DNA of 64,000 nucleotides from Oscillatoria nigro-viridis PCC 7112 (GTDB lineage: Bacteria > Cyanobacteriota > Cyanobacteriia > Cyanobacteriales > Microcoleaceae): assembly GCF_000317475.1 (NCBI RefSeq), contig NC_019729.1, positions 758,501-822,500 on the forward strand. The letters are read 5' to 3'. Position 1 is the stretch's first letter. Each line of letters opens with the position of its first letter. Positions 7,592-16,204 of this stretch are shown piece by piece. The notes beneath the pieces were generated by a model that did no database searches, was not told the DNA's origin, and worked only from the letters and a program-made list of their open reading frames with translations. The position numbers and the translations under genes were made by a program.

Positions 7592-8908
7592 CTAAATACC
7601 GCTTATAAAACGATGGGGGCTCAAAATATTTTCCGGGTCAAACTGCTGTTTGATCCGGCGCATTAAATCGATCGCACTTCCAGTATAGCCCCAAACATCT
7701 AACTGTTGCTTGAGGTCGGTCGGCGCTGCTAAAACAGTCAGAAAACCGCCTTTCGCTTCGCACCCTCTGCGTACCTGCAACAGCGTTTGGGCCGTCGCAG
7801 TCTCAAACCGCAAAACCCCCAAACCGCTGCCTGCATGAATCAAAGCGTCCTGTACCGGCAATTCGTTAATGGCCGTTACAGCTTCCGACGGTCTGATTCC
7901 TATTTTGCAAATAATTGCCGACTTTGTGCCAGAATCCCACATTGTTTCTGGCAATCTTTGCCATAACCGATCCTCATCATTTTCGCCGCAGCTAGTGCCT
8001 TGCAAACCCAACTTTTCGGCAACTTCCAGCAAGCGGGCTGATTGTTGTTTAACACTTGGGGCGATACTTTGAAATCTGACGATTAATCCCGTGCCCTTTC
8101 CTAAGCCTAATTTTGCGACTAATTCAGGTGACAGCAAATCGATCGCACTTGGTGTCAAAGCAGAGGATAATAAGATTTGAGCCGTTTTGGACAGAGCATT
8201 AATTTCCCCTGTCAGCACTACGGTTCCCGACGATTCTGGCAGCGGATAAACTCGGAAAGTTACTTGACTTATGACGCCCAATGTGCCGTAAGCACCAGTA
8301 AACAATTTCATCAAGTCGTAACCGGCGACATTTTTAACAACTCGACCTCCGGCTACGGCAATTTTACCGTCCGATCGCACAAAGGTAATTCCCAACAGCA
8401 AATCGCGCACCCCGCGATAGCGATGCCGCAAGGAACCCGCATCAGCAGTAGCGACAATGCCGCCCAAAGTTGCCTGTTGCGGATACGCCGGATCGATCGG
8501 CAAAAATTGACCTGCTGCCGCTAAAATTTGCTGCAAATCCGCAAACTTCATTCCGGCTTCCGCAGTCACGGTTAAATCGCCCACAGCGTGTTCTACAAGT
8601 CGATTGAGGCGCGCGGTGTTCGCGGCAATTTTGACTCCCTTGACTAAACCGCCCCAATCAAGTTTGCTGCCGCTGCCACAAGGCAAGAGAGCACAGCGAT
8701 TTTGCTGTGCCCAAACAATGACAGCCGCCAGTTCTTCCTGAGTATTCGGGTAAACGGTACAATCTATTTTCGTGTCGGGGGCAACTGCTTTTTCTACCCG
8801 TTCTTGCCAAAAGGGCTCTGTATCTTGCCAGCGACAGATGCCAGCAGTGCCGACAATACTTTCTAATTCTTGTGTGCTTACGTAATTTTCGGTAGAAAAA
8901 GATTTCAT
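7592..8908 (-). CDS. glcE: Glycolate dehydrogenase FAD-binding subunit GlcE
   Basis: About 438 residues from ATG 8908 (MKSFSTENYVSTQELE). An upstream in-frame ATG at 8962 would add 18 hydrophobic residues and is less likely. It has the PCMH-type FAD domain: TVYPNTQEELAAVIVWA, LLPCGSGSKLDWGG, and ATLGGIVATADAGSLRHRYRG, followed by the FAD-oxidase C-terminal region ending QFDPENILSPHRF, the standard close of this family. With GlcD and GlcF it forms glycolate dehydrogenase. The gene pair glcE-glcF is in the order of transcription. The start is about 85 bp from the divergent KaiC-like gene, so the promoters share a small region. Confidence 0.92.
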   Translation of the reverse strand: MKSFSTENYVSTQELESIVGTAGICRWQDTEPFWQERVEKAVAPDTKIDCTVYPNTQEELAAVIVWAQQNRCALLPCGSGSKLDWGGLVKGVKIAANTARLNRLVEHAVGDLTVTAEAGMKFADLQQILAAAGQFLPIDPAYPQQATLGGIVATADAGSLRHRYRGVRDLLLGITFVRSDGKIAVAGGRVVKNVAGYDLMKLFTGAYGTLGVISQVTFRVYPLPESSGTVVLTGEINALSKTAQILLSSALTPSAIDLLSPELVAKLGLGKGTGLIVRFQSIAPSVKQQSARLLEVAEKLGLQGTSCGENDEDRLWQRLPETMWDSGTKSAIICKIGIRPSEAVTAINELPVQDALIHAGSGLGVLRFETATAQTLLQVRRGCEAKGGFLTVLAAPTDLKQQLDVWGYTGSAIDLMRRIKQQFDPENILSPHRFISGI

Positions 8909-8993
8909 GAAGGTTATGAGACGCCCGGTCAAAAAAAATATCAAAACACTGCCTAAAACCATTAAATATTAATACGGGCCCGATATTCAAAAG

Positions 8994-10469
8994 ATGAAAA
9001 AGCAAATGTCTCAAAACCGAATTTCTCTGGGAATTACCGGTCTCAACGAAGTGATTGGCGGCGGGCTAATTCCTCAACGCTCTTATTTGGTGCGCGGCGG
9101 TCCCGGTACTGGCAAGACTACATTGGGCTTTCACTTTTTGGCAGCAGGTGTGGCTCTGGGAGAAACGCCCCTGTTTATTACTTTAGGAGAACCGGAAGCG
9201 CAATTGCGTGCCAATGCCACAAGTCTCGGTTTTGATATGGATGCGATGGCGTTCCTCGATTTGAGCCCATCGTCAGAATTCTTTACAGAAATTCAGACTT
9301 ATGACATTTTCTCCCCCTCCGAGGTTGAGCGAGAACCGACTACACAAAAGATTATCGAGCGAGTCCAAGCTGTCAAGCCACAACGGGTGTTTTTGGACGC
9401 CATCACTCAATTTCGCTACTTAGCTGCGGATGAGTTCCAATTCCGCAAGCAAGTTCTATCTTTTCTGCGCTTTTTAGTCGAAGGGGGGGCGACAGTGGTG
9501 TTCACCTCCGAAGGCACATCAAGTTCTCCCGATGACGATTTGCAATTCATCAGCGACGGAGTAATTTATTTAGAACTGCGCCCTGAAGGACGCACCCTGT
9601 CTGTCACCAAGCTGCGAGGTTCCAACTTCCGCAGCGGCCGCCATTCGCTGCGCCTGACTGAGGCTGGTATGGAGGTATTTCCGCGACTGCTTCCGGACAA
9701 CTTTCAACAGGATTTTGTTCCTGAAGCGATTTCTGCTGGGGTTCCAGAAATCGACGAACTGCTGCACGGGGGACTGGAACGGGGGACTGTGACGGTGATT
9801 AGCGGGCCTAGCGGCGTGGGTAAAACGACGGTGGGGATTCAGTTTATGAAGGAAGCCGCAGGAAGGGGGGAGCGATCGGTAGTTTACATTTTTGAGGAGT
9901 CAAGTTCTACTCTGCTGCGCCGCTGCGAATCAGTTAACATCCCGGTTGGGGCGATGATGGGGCAAGGAAGTCTTTCGGTGATACCCGTGGAACCTTTGCT
10001 GTACTCGCCGGATCAGTTTGCCTGTATGGTACGCCAGGAGGTGGAGCAGGAAAAGACGCGGATTGTGATGATTGACAGTATTTCTGGCTATCAGCTTTCG
10101 ATGCAGGGGCAAGATTTGGTGAACAATTTGCACGCTTTGTGCAAGTATCTGAAGAATATGGGAGTCACCGTTATCTTGATTAATGAGCTAGAAACCCTTA
10201 GCGGAGATTTTCGGCTGACCGAGATCGGGATTAGCTATTTGGCGGATAATCTGCTGTTTATACGCTATCTGGAACGCCAACTGCATAATAGGACAGAAAT
10301 CCGCAAGGCGATCGGAGTAATTAAAAAACGAGTCAGCAATTTCGAGAGAACTCTGCGAGAACTCGAGATTACTCGCTACGGCATCAAAGTCAGCAAACCG
10401 ATAGGAGGGCTGCGCGGCATTTTGAGTTCGGCGCCGGTGTGGATTGAGCAGGGAGCGGATGAAGATTGA
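8994..10469 (+). CDS. KaiC-like tandem RecA-fold ATPase
   Basis: Up to 491 residues; a second ATG lies at 9006 and either could be used. Two KaiC-type domains are visible. The first has Walker A GGPGTGKTT at residues 35-43; the second has GPSGVGKTT at about 270-278. The catalytic Glu pair of KaiC is kept in the second domain (YIFEESSSTLLRR) but reads LGEPEAQ in the first. The phosphorylated Ser-Thr pair of clock KaiC was not found at the expected place, so this is a KaiC homologue rather than the clock protein itself. No kaiA or kaiB is adjacent. It is followed by a receiver and a histidine kinase on the same strand, which suggests an ATPase-coupled signalling unit. Confidence 0.88.
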   Translation: MKKQMSQNRISLGITGLNEVIGGGLIPQRSYLVRGGPGTGKTTLGFHFLAAGVALGETPLFITLGEPEAQLRANATSLGFDMDAMAFLDLSPSSEFFTEIQTYDIFSPSEVEREPTTQKIIERVQAVKPQRVFLDAITQFRYLAADEFQFRKQVLSFLRFLVEGGATVVFTSEGTSSSPDDDLQFISDGVIYLELRPEGRTLSVTKLRGSNFRSGRHSLRLTEAGMEVFPRLLPDNFQQDFVPEAISAGVPEIDELLHGGLERGTVTVISGPSGVGKTTVGIQFMKEAAGRGERSVVYIFEESSSTLLRRCESVNIPVGAMMGQGSLSVIPVEPLLYSPDQFACMVRQEVEQEKTRIVMIDSISGYQLSMQGQDLVNNLHALCKYLKNMGVTVILINELETLSGDFRLTEIGISYLADNLLFIRYLERQLHNRTEIRKAIGVIKKRVSNFERTLRELEITRYGIKVSKPIGGLRGILSSAPVWIEQGADED

Positions 10470-10914
10470 ATCCGGGTGTGTCGTGCTGTTTTTGGGCAAT
10501 TGCAGCTAATGCGTGCAGTCGTGAATCTACTAATGAGTAGGGGGCGCACCGCGCACCTCATCGCTAGCTGTAGGGGGCGCACCGCGCACCTTACTACTAG
10601 CCTAAGTCCTGGAAAACTTAAATATATTGGTAAATTTGTGTATTTTTCGACTTTTATCGTAGTGTAGTTTTCAATTCTATGAAATACAGTAGGGGTAAAG
10701 GGCACGCTGCCGTGTCCTTTACCCCAGCATCTCTACTTCACTCAACTGAAAACCAATGTAATCTATCGCCGAAAAGTAAACTAATACCAGCTCAAAAAAG
10801 AATCCCACTTTAGGTAGCCTCCCAACCCATCATATACAATCAATCACTCCCCATTCTAAAATCTAAAATCTAAAATCTAAAATCGTATAACCCGTATTTA
10901 AAGGAAGCTGATAA
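10470..10914. other. Intergenic region, repeats only
   Basis: 445 bp. Contains two copies of TAGGGGGCGCACCGCGCACC about 36 bp apart (about 10539 and 10572), a GTAGGGGTAAAGG...CCTTTACCCC inverted repeat at about 10689-10726, and a heptameric AAAATCT tract at 10856-10884. The promoter of the receiver gene is probably in the last 40 bp. No gene is supported. Confidence 0.6.
10856..10884. repeat. Heptameric AAAATCT short tandem repeat
   Basis: About four copies of the 7-base unit CTAAAAT/AAAATCT. This belongs to the class of short tandemly repeated repetitive (STRR) sequences described in filamentous cyanobacteria. Related tracts occur at 18025-18110, 19085-19115, 24959-24990, 33542-33570, 60842-60875 and inside the tamB-like gene. 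Confidence 0.85.
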
Positions 10915-11286
10915 ATGACTGGCAACTCCATAATTTTAGCCGTAGACCGCAATCAGCGAAACTTGGAACTCCTAGCACAATTTCTCAACAAAGAAGGATA
11001 CCAGATGATCGCCGCTTATAACTTGGAAGATGTTGCACAAGCTATCAGTCAGCCTGCTAGAATCGGGATGGCTTTAGTAGATATTTCTGGTTTCGACCGC
11101 CGGATTTGGGAGTGCTGCGAACAACTGCGAAATCACCAAATCCCTTTTCTGATACTCTCGCCCAAACAAAGCGCTGCCATTCAGCACGAAAGCCTCTGCC
11201 ACGGTGCTCGGAATATGTTGGTAAAACCTTTGATCGTTAGAGATTTGCTGGGTATTGTGCACAGCTTGCTAGGAGAACCTGCGTGA
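10915..11286 (+). CDS. Single-domain response regulator (receiver protein)
   Basis: 123 residues, receiver domain only. The phospho-accepting Asp56 is in ALVDISGF, the acidic pocket is represented by Asp11 (LAVDRNQ) but without the usual second acidic residue, the switch Ser is in LILSPK, and Lys104 is in LVKPL. It has no output domain and would act by protein contact, like CheY or Spo0F. Its stop overlaps the start of the following histidine kinase (GTGA at 11283-11286), so the two are translationally coupled, and it follows the KaiC-like gene. The likely partner is the downstream kinase. Confidence 0.85.
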   Translation: MTGNSIILAVDRNQRNLELLAQFLNKEGYQMIAAYNLEDVAQAISQPARIGMALVDISGFDRRIWECCEQLRNHQIPFLILSPKQSAAIQHESLCHGARNMLVKPLIVRDLLGIVHSLLGEPA

Positions 11287-12443
11287 GTCAAATTTTATTG
11301 CTTGTCGAGCAGAAAGAAAATCGCCGCCTGTTATTAGAATGGCTAGCTGTTTACTATGAGGTATTGCTGCCAAACTCAACAGAAAATAGTGAGGATTTTT
11401 TACCGTTTAATCAATCTTTTGACCTGGGGATAATTGACGCTCTTGCCCTGAAACGCCACTGGGAATGGGTGGCCGCCCAAAAAGATGCAGAACACCCGGT
11501 ATGCTTGCCTTTTCTTTTGATTACATCCCGCTCGGATGTAGGGATGGCAACGCAATTTATTTGGCAAAGTATTGACGATTTGATTGTCGCTCCGATCGAG
11601 AAGATTGAATTGCAAGCGCGGGTGGAGATTTTGCTGCGATCGCGCCAGTTGTCTTTAACTCTCAAATTGTCTCACGACCAACTCGATCGCACTCTGCAAA
11701 CAGCCCAAGAACTCAACGAGATGAAAACATCTTTGCTGTACATGATTGCCCACGACGTTCGCAATCCTTTGAATTTCATTATTGGCACTACACAACTTCT
11801 TAGCAAGTACAAGTTGACATTAACAGAGGAGAAAACACAAGAACTTCTAGACAAAACTCAAGCAGCGGCAAAAGGCATAGATTTGTTATTAGATGATGTT
11901 CTGCTGCTGGAGCGTTTTGAGTCAGGAACAACAGGCTTTTCCTTGCTACCGATAGACTTAGCAAAGTTGTGTAATGAGTTGGTCGCGGAATTTCAGAGCA
12001 GCCTGAAGTTGAAACCTGAAAATGAGCGGGTGACGCTGATTTTTGTGAATCACAGTCCATTGGCGATGGCGTCTTTGGAGGTAAGCTTGCTCCGGCGGAT
12101 TCTGGGAAACTTGCTGTCCAATGCTATTAAGTATTCTCCCCCAAATACCGAAGTCATCTTTGAGTTAAAAGTTACTGAAACCGACGCAATTTTTTCATTC
12201 CAGGATGCAGGAATTGGTATACCTATCGCCGACCAAGAACGGTTGTTCGATTCATTTTACCGGGCTAAAAATGTCGGTCGAATTCCCGGTACTGGACTGG
12301 GGCTGAGCATTGTAAAAAAATGCGTGGACTTGCACGGTGGCGAAATTACTTTGACCAGTGAAGAAGGCGTCGGCAGTACATTTACAGTAACGCTGCCGAT
12401 CGCCCAACCTAGAAAAAAGCAAATCTCGCCTGCAACGCCTTAA
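11283..12443 (+). CDS. Sensor histidine kinase with degenerate receiver domain
   Basis: 386 residues from a GTG that overlaps the preceding stop. Residues 1-120 form a receiver-like domain with Asp52 (IIDALAL) in the acceptor place but Ala instead of the conserved Lys (IVAPIEK), so it is probably a pseudo-receiver. A coiled segment follows, then HisKA with His157 (MIAHDVRNPLN), and HATPase_c with LGNLLSNAIKYSP (N box), DAGIGIP (G1) and GTGLGLSIV (G2). No transmembrane segment or periplasmic sensor is seen, so it is cytoplasmic and may sense through the pseudo-receiver or through the KaiC-like protein. The conserved kinase residues are complete. Confidence 0.92.
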   Translation: MSQILLLVEQKENRRLLLEWLAVYYEVLLPNSTENSEDFLPFNQSFDLGIIDALALKRHWEWVAAQKDAEHPVCLPFLLITSRSDVGMATQFIWQSIDDLIVAPIEKIELQARVEILLRSRQLSLTLKLSHDQLDRTLQTAQELNEMKTSLLYMIAHDVRNPLNFIIGTTQLLSKYKLTLTEEKTQELLDKTQAAAKGIDLLLDDVLLLERFESGTTGFSLLPIDLAKLCNELVAEFQSSLKLKPENERVTLIFVNHSPLAMASLEVSLLRRILGNLLSNAIKYSPPNTEVIFELKVTETDAIFSFQDAGIGIPIADQERLFDSFYRAKNVGRIPGTGLGLSIVKKCVDLHGGEITLTSEEGVGSTFTVTLPIAQPRKKQISPATP

Positions 12444-12963
12444 ACTAGATGCCGGCATTATATTGGGATTTCAAGACGGGATTTTTCGCAGGGATGATAA
12501 ATCGCTGGTTTCTCATTTTTATTAAGGCATCGATGGGACGCTTTTGATGGTTTTTTCGTGGGCAATTGCAGCGGAAATTTATCACGATCGATCGCACCGC
12601 TGGCAGAAAATTCACACTGTTTTAAACTGCATCGCGCTGCTGGTATTTCTCTGCCAAAGAGTAATATCATGTCCGATCGATTGACCATAATATCCCGGCC
12701 GGGGCGGGTTTTTGAGATTGGAGATTGTTGGCAGATCTTGGCAGGTTTACCCGCCCCTACCTGATTTTGGGCGAAGCGAAGCGGAGGGAATCGACCGGAC
12801 ATAATATAACGGGTTTTCGCAATTTGTGGGAAATTCCTTTAAGCTGGCAAAAATAACTTATTTATGACTGCGATTTCAACAATAAAACTTGTCCGAAACT
12901 AGGGCTAAAATACAGTAAGATAAAGTATTTTATGTTCGTTATTACTTGTTTATACTGACTAAT
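12444..12963. other. Intergenic region between convergent genes, repeats only
   Basis: 520 bp between the convergently oriented kinase and DALR genes. A GGGGCGGGTTT ... AAACCCGCCCC-type dispersed repeat occupies about 12700-12762, and GAAGCGAAGCGGAGGGA follows. The 114-codon minus frame (12458-12802) crosses these repeats and has no recognisable domain; it is not called. Confidence 0.55.
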
Positions 12964-13944
12964 TCAAAGTTCTAAAGGAGCAATAGCATTAAACAAGTTT
13001 TCTAGGATAAATCGCAGCAAAGATTGAGTGGCTAATATTAAACCTAATCGAGCTTGGGCGAGTTTTGGCTGTTCTATTTTAACTTCTCCCCAAATTCGGC
13101 ACTGGCTGTAAAAAATCTGAAATGCTTCGCTCAAACTATTGGCTAATTTGAAATAATTGACAGGTTTTTCGCGCTTGTTTACCTCAAAAGTAGGATATAA
13201 ATTGTCTAGCACTGTTAAGAGTTGGGATATTAAACGGCGTTCGGCTGGATGCACTAACCGCAGTCGATCGCCCTCGTCAATCCAAGGGATAGGATTTGGA
13301 CTCGCCAGGAACCAAATTTGCGGGGCTGTAGCGACATCGGGCTGGGCGATCGCAATTATTCGATCGCGGTGGGCCATTCGCAGCAGGGAACAGCAGCGTG
13401 CGTGGCTGTACTGAATGGGAAACAGTCGATCGGCACATACAGCAGAAGATAATATTCTAGATTCTGAAACTGGGAGGTTCGTTTGAGCTAAACGCTGCAA
13501 CCAGACGGCTAAACCTGCATCAGTCAACTCCATCTCGATAATTCCCTCCGGCGCTACTTTAACGGCGAAATCTGGGTAGCACAGCGGTTTGAGAGTTTCG
13601 GCCAACTCGGTGCCGATTGTCTGCGGTGTCTGCTGCCAAGTTTTAGCCAATTTCAGGGCGATCGCAGACACGTACACCACCCGCGCGCTATCTTTACTCC
13701 GATTTAAGGGAAATATTGCACCATTCTCAATTACTTGTTTAGGAACAGGCAAGATGCCTGTTCCACAATCAAATTCATCTCTCGCTTCACGGGCATCTTG
13801 CCCGTTCTTGAGAATGGTGCCACCTATGAGATTGAACGGAATTTCCCCTAGTGTCTCTTGCTGGTCGATCGCCCTTTGGAACCTTGAAAGCAAGAAACAC
13901 TTCACTGTAACTTCCGGGCACTGCCAGATATTTGCTGTATCCAT
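12964..13944 (-). CDS. Stand-alone DALR anticodon-binding domain protein
   Basis: 326 residues. The C-terminal ~120 residues resemble the DALR anticodon-binding domain of arginyl-tRNA synthetase (PAERRLISQLLTVLDNLYP ... ANSLSEAFQIFYSQCRIWGE ... LILATQSLLRFILENLF), but no catalytic core or HIGH/KMSKS motif is present. Such free-standing DALR proteins occur in cyanobacteria; their function is unknown, with tRNA binding a reasonable inference. Residues ~42-76 (DNA 13716-13820) are an in-frame copy of a dispersed palindromic element and encode GTGILPVPKQV, a tell-tale repeat peptide. The rest of the reading frame is normal, so the insertion is tolerated. Confidence 0.8.
   Translation of the reverse strand: MDTANIWQCPEVTVKCFLLSRFQRAIDQQETLGEIPFNLIGGTILKNGQDAREARDEFDCGTGILPVPKQVIENGAIFPLNRSKDSARVVYVSAIALKLAKTWQQTPQTIGTELAETLKPLCYPDFAVKVAPEGIIEMELTDAGLAVWLQRLAQTNLPVSESRILSSAVCADRLFPIQYSHARCCSLLRMAHRDRIIAIAQPDVATAPQIWFLASPNPIPWIDEGDRLRLVHPAERRLISQLLTVLDNLYPTFEVNKREKPVNYFKLANSLSEAFQIFYSQCRIWGEVKIEQPKLAQARLGLILATQSLLRFILENLFNAIAPLEL
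13716..13820. repeat. Composite palindromic element with 15-bp terminal inverted repeats, inside a gene
   Basis: The outer ends TTGCACCATTCTCAA (13716) and TTGAGAATGGTGC (to 13820) are inverted copies. Inside are two smaller palindromes, GGAACAGGCAAGATGCCTGTTCC and CGGGCATCTTGCCCG. A related element with the same ends is intergenic at 24687-24818. It lies in frame within the DALR gene. Confidence 0.8.
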
Positions 13945-14299
13945 ATCGGCTCATCCTACCGTAAGAACAACGATCCGCTGTTACCACTTGCACTGTTCTT
14001 GTACGTTAAACTGCTGATATCAGAGATAGTCGATCGGCTCCTCCGAGCGGGGCTAGATCGAATTAATGTGCTTTCTAGCGATTTGTTTGCTAACTATACA
14101 ATAATTTACGACAAATTTTTTGCAGAACTCTACCATTTTGATGTATTTTTTGCTACATTGAATTTTTCGGTAAAACTAACAAAAGTCAGCACAGTTAAGA
14201 AGCGTGCAAGCTCGATCGGGGGTTGGTTGTCTCACTTTGTATCGCACTGCTGGCAAAAGCTGTTTCTCTCACTCTTAAATATATCCCAGAGCCTCACTT
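13945..14299. other. Divergent promoter region
   Basis: 355 bp between the DALR gene and the Crp/Fnr gene, which diverge. It is AT-rich toward the Crp/Fnr side. A weak frame (13999-14403) is not supported as a gene. No TGTGA-type or GTAN8TAC operator was convincing by eye. Confidence 0.5.
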
Positions 14300-15163
14300 A
14301 TGCAATCAACTTCCACACCTGTAGAGACTATCGATCGACCTTTTATCACTTGGCAGCGAATTATCGACTGGGCCCAGGAACACTACCGCTGCCGGACTTT
14401 TAGCAAAGACGAGCGGATTCCCGCAAGACCCGGACTGCTGTATTTAGTTCAGAAAGGTTCTGTGCGGCTCGTAGGCAGCGCTCAAGTTAGCGCTGCGGCG
14501 GCAAAGTCAAAATCCGCTGACAAAACTACAGAAGAAGCTTTTTTGGGCTTCGTCGGCGCCGGTCAACCCTTTGAACTGGTTGCTCAGTCTCCGTTTACTC
14601 TTCAAGCTTACGCTCATGCCGATCAAACTCACGTAGTGTGGATGTACTGGCACGACTTGGATAACTGGCCTCACTTTCGTAGGGAAATTTTGGATGCGTT
14701 TCGCTACCAGCACCAGCGGAAACTTCTTTGGCTGAGCACTTTGGGACAGCGCCGGACTATAGACCGACTGTTGGGGTTTCTGACTTTGTTGATCGAAGAG
14801 TTCGGCGAACCTTACGTAGGTGACGGCGAACCGGATGTGGTTCGGGGCTACCGGCTGCCTTGGGCCTTGACTCACGCTCAAATTGGCAGCGCAATTGGCT
14901 CAACGCGGGTGACGGTGACGCGGCTGATGGGTAAGTTGCGATCGAAAGGTTTGATTAATACTGAGGATGATAATTTAATCTGTTTGCCGGCTAAGTCTAA
15001 CCCCCAAAAGACAAAAAACCAAAAGCAGGAGGTAGATGATTCCCTGGAAGATTCCTTGGAAGATTCCCTCGAAGATTCTCTCGAAGATTCTCTCGAAGAT
15101 TCCCTGGAAGATGAACTGGAAGATTCCCTGGAAGATGAAGATTCTCTCGAAGAATCTGCATAA
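14300..15163 (+). CDS. Crp/Fnr family transcriptional regulator with acidic repeat tail
   Basis: 287 residues. Residues ~20-150 are a cNMP-binding-like beta roll, interrupted by a Ser/Ala/Lys-rich loop. A winged helix of the Crp type follows at about 185-215 (THAQIGSAIGSTRVTVTRLMGKLRSKGLI), which places it near NtcA-like cyanobacterial regulators in architecture, though I cannot assign an orthologue. The unusual part is residues ~246-287: tandem DSLE units from a 12-bp DNA repeat, giving a strongly acidic tail that ordinary Crp proteins lack. The gene is 124 bp upstream of mtnX in the same direction. The target genes and ligand are unknown. Confidence 0.88.
   Translation: MQSTSTPVETIDRPFITWQRIIDWAQEHYRCRTFSKDERIPARPGLLYLVQKGSVRLVGSAQVSAAAAKSKSADKTTEEAFLGFVGAGQPFELVAQSPFTLQAYAHADQTHVVWMYWHDLDNWPHFRREILDAFRYQHQRKLLWLSTLGQRRTIDRLLGFLTLLIEEFGEPYVGDGEPDVVRGYRLPWALTHAQIGSAIGSTRVTVTRLMGKLRSKGLINTEDDNLICLPAKSNPQKTKNQKQEVDDSLEDSLEDSLEDSLEDSLEDSLEDELEDSLEDEDSLEESA
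15037..15160 (+). repeat. 12-bp minisatellite in coding sequence (DSLE repeat)
   Basis: About ten imperfect copies of GATTCCCTGGAA or GATTCTCTCGAA, all in frame at the 3' end of the Crp/Fnr gene. Copies differ mostly at synonymous positions (CTG/CTC, GAA), so the peptide is better conserved than the DNA. The copy number is likely to vary between strains. Confidence 0.9.
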
Positions 15164-15287
15164 AATCCTGCGGGGAATTGCCAACCAACAGCGCGTCACT
15201 ATTAGTTTTGGGCAGTCGCGTTCGATCGCTCGACAGTGTACGATGAATTGTGTAAACTTTGCCCGTTCTCGAAAGGTGCGACTGACA

Positions 15288-15956
15288 ATGACCGATGACA
15301 AGCAAAAATCTTCAATCCCGAACAATCGGCAACGGGTGGTGTTCTGCGACTTTGACGGCACGATAACAGTTGAAGAAACTTTTGTGGCAATGCTCAAGCA
15401 TTTCGCACCGGAACTGTCTTCTCAACTGATGCCTGAAATATACGCTAGAAGGCTGAGTTTGCGATCGGGAGTGCGGCACTTACTAGAGTCTATTCCCTCG
15501 GAACGTTACGGGGAAATTGTGGAATTTTCTAGGGGCAAGCTGATGCGGCCGGGATTGTTGGAATTGCTGGATTTTTTGGACGAGCAAAAGGTGGATTTTG
15601 CGATCGTTTCCGGCGGTCTTCGGGTCATGGTAGAGACGGTTATGGGCGATTTGGTACACCGGGCGAGCGTTATTTACGCTGTGGATGTGGACGCTAGCGG
15701 CCCTCGCTTGCAAGTCAATTCTGAGTTTGAAGGAGATGAGGAATTGGTGTCTAAGGTGCGGGTCATGGGCCAGCACCCGGCCGAGGAACAGGTGGCGATC
15801 GGAGATTCGCTGACTGATTTTAATATGGCTTTGCAGGCTTCGTCGGTGTTTGCGCGCGATCGGCTTGCCGAGTATCTAGACGAACAGCAAAAGCCTTATA
15901 TTAAATGGGATAATTTTTTTGACATTTTGGAAAGTTTGTCCCAGAAATGGAAGTGA
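15288..15956 (+). CDS. mtnX: HAD-family phosphatase, MtnX-like
   Basis: 222 residues from ATG 15288 (MTDDKQKSSIPNNRQ). A much longer open frame reaches back to 15036 but only through the minisatellite of the previous gene, so it is rejected. HAD motif I is VVFCDFDGTIT (Asp21, Asp23), motif II is the Ser of IVSGGLR, and motif IV is GDSLTDFNMA. The closest functional family is 2-hydroxy-3-keto-5-methylthiopentenyl-1-phosphate phosphatase of the methionine salvage pathway. The next gene on the same strand is mtnB, the preceding step of that pathway, which strongly supports the assignment. Confidence 0.85.
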   Translation: MTDDKQKSSIPNNRQRVVFCDFDGTITVEETFVAMLKHFAPELSSQLMPEIYARRLSLRSGVRHLLESIPSERYGEIVEFSRGKLMRPGLLELLDFLDEQKVDFAIVSGGLRVMVETVMGDLVHRASVIYAVDVDASGPRLQVNSEFEGDEELVSKVRVMGQHPAEEQVAIGDSLTDFNMALQASSVFARDRLAEYLDEQQKPYIKWDNFFDILESLSQKWK

Positions 15957-16019
15957 AACTATCGCCTTTCTCAGGTAATATAAATTCCGTTTGCATCGGT
16001 ATTGTATGATGTTAAATTT

Positions 16020-16080
16020 TGTAGGGGCGGGTTCACCAACAATAATTGCCCATAACAGACAATATAATAAACCCGCCCCC
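16020..16080. repeat. Dispersed GGGGCGGGTT/AACCCGCCCC inverted repeat
   Basis: Arms 16024-16033 and 16070-16079 pair perfectly around 36 bases that include CACCAACAATAATT. A relative sits at 48111-48165 (GGGCGGGTTTACCAACC...AAACCCGCCC) and a decayed one at about 12700-12762. It is in the mtnX-mtnB gap. Confidence 0.75.
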
Positions 16081-16204
16081 GTGCATATAAGTCCGATGCT
16101 ACCGGATTTGATATAAGCTTTGCACGGATTAGCCGACGTTTAGATATGCCAGCGCAATTCCTATTCAAGTAAAAAGTAGATTAAAAACTGAGGATTTGTA
16201 AAGA

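Noticed and set aside
15036..15287. N-terminal extension of MtnX (KIPWKIPWK-type peptide)
   Set aside because: It is the DSLE minisatellite of the preceding gene read in another frame; the HAD protein starts naturally at 15288.
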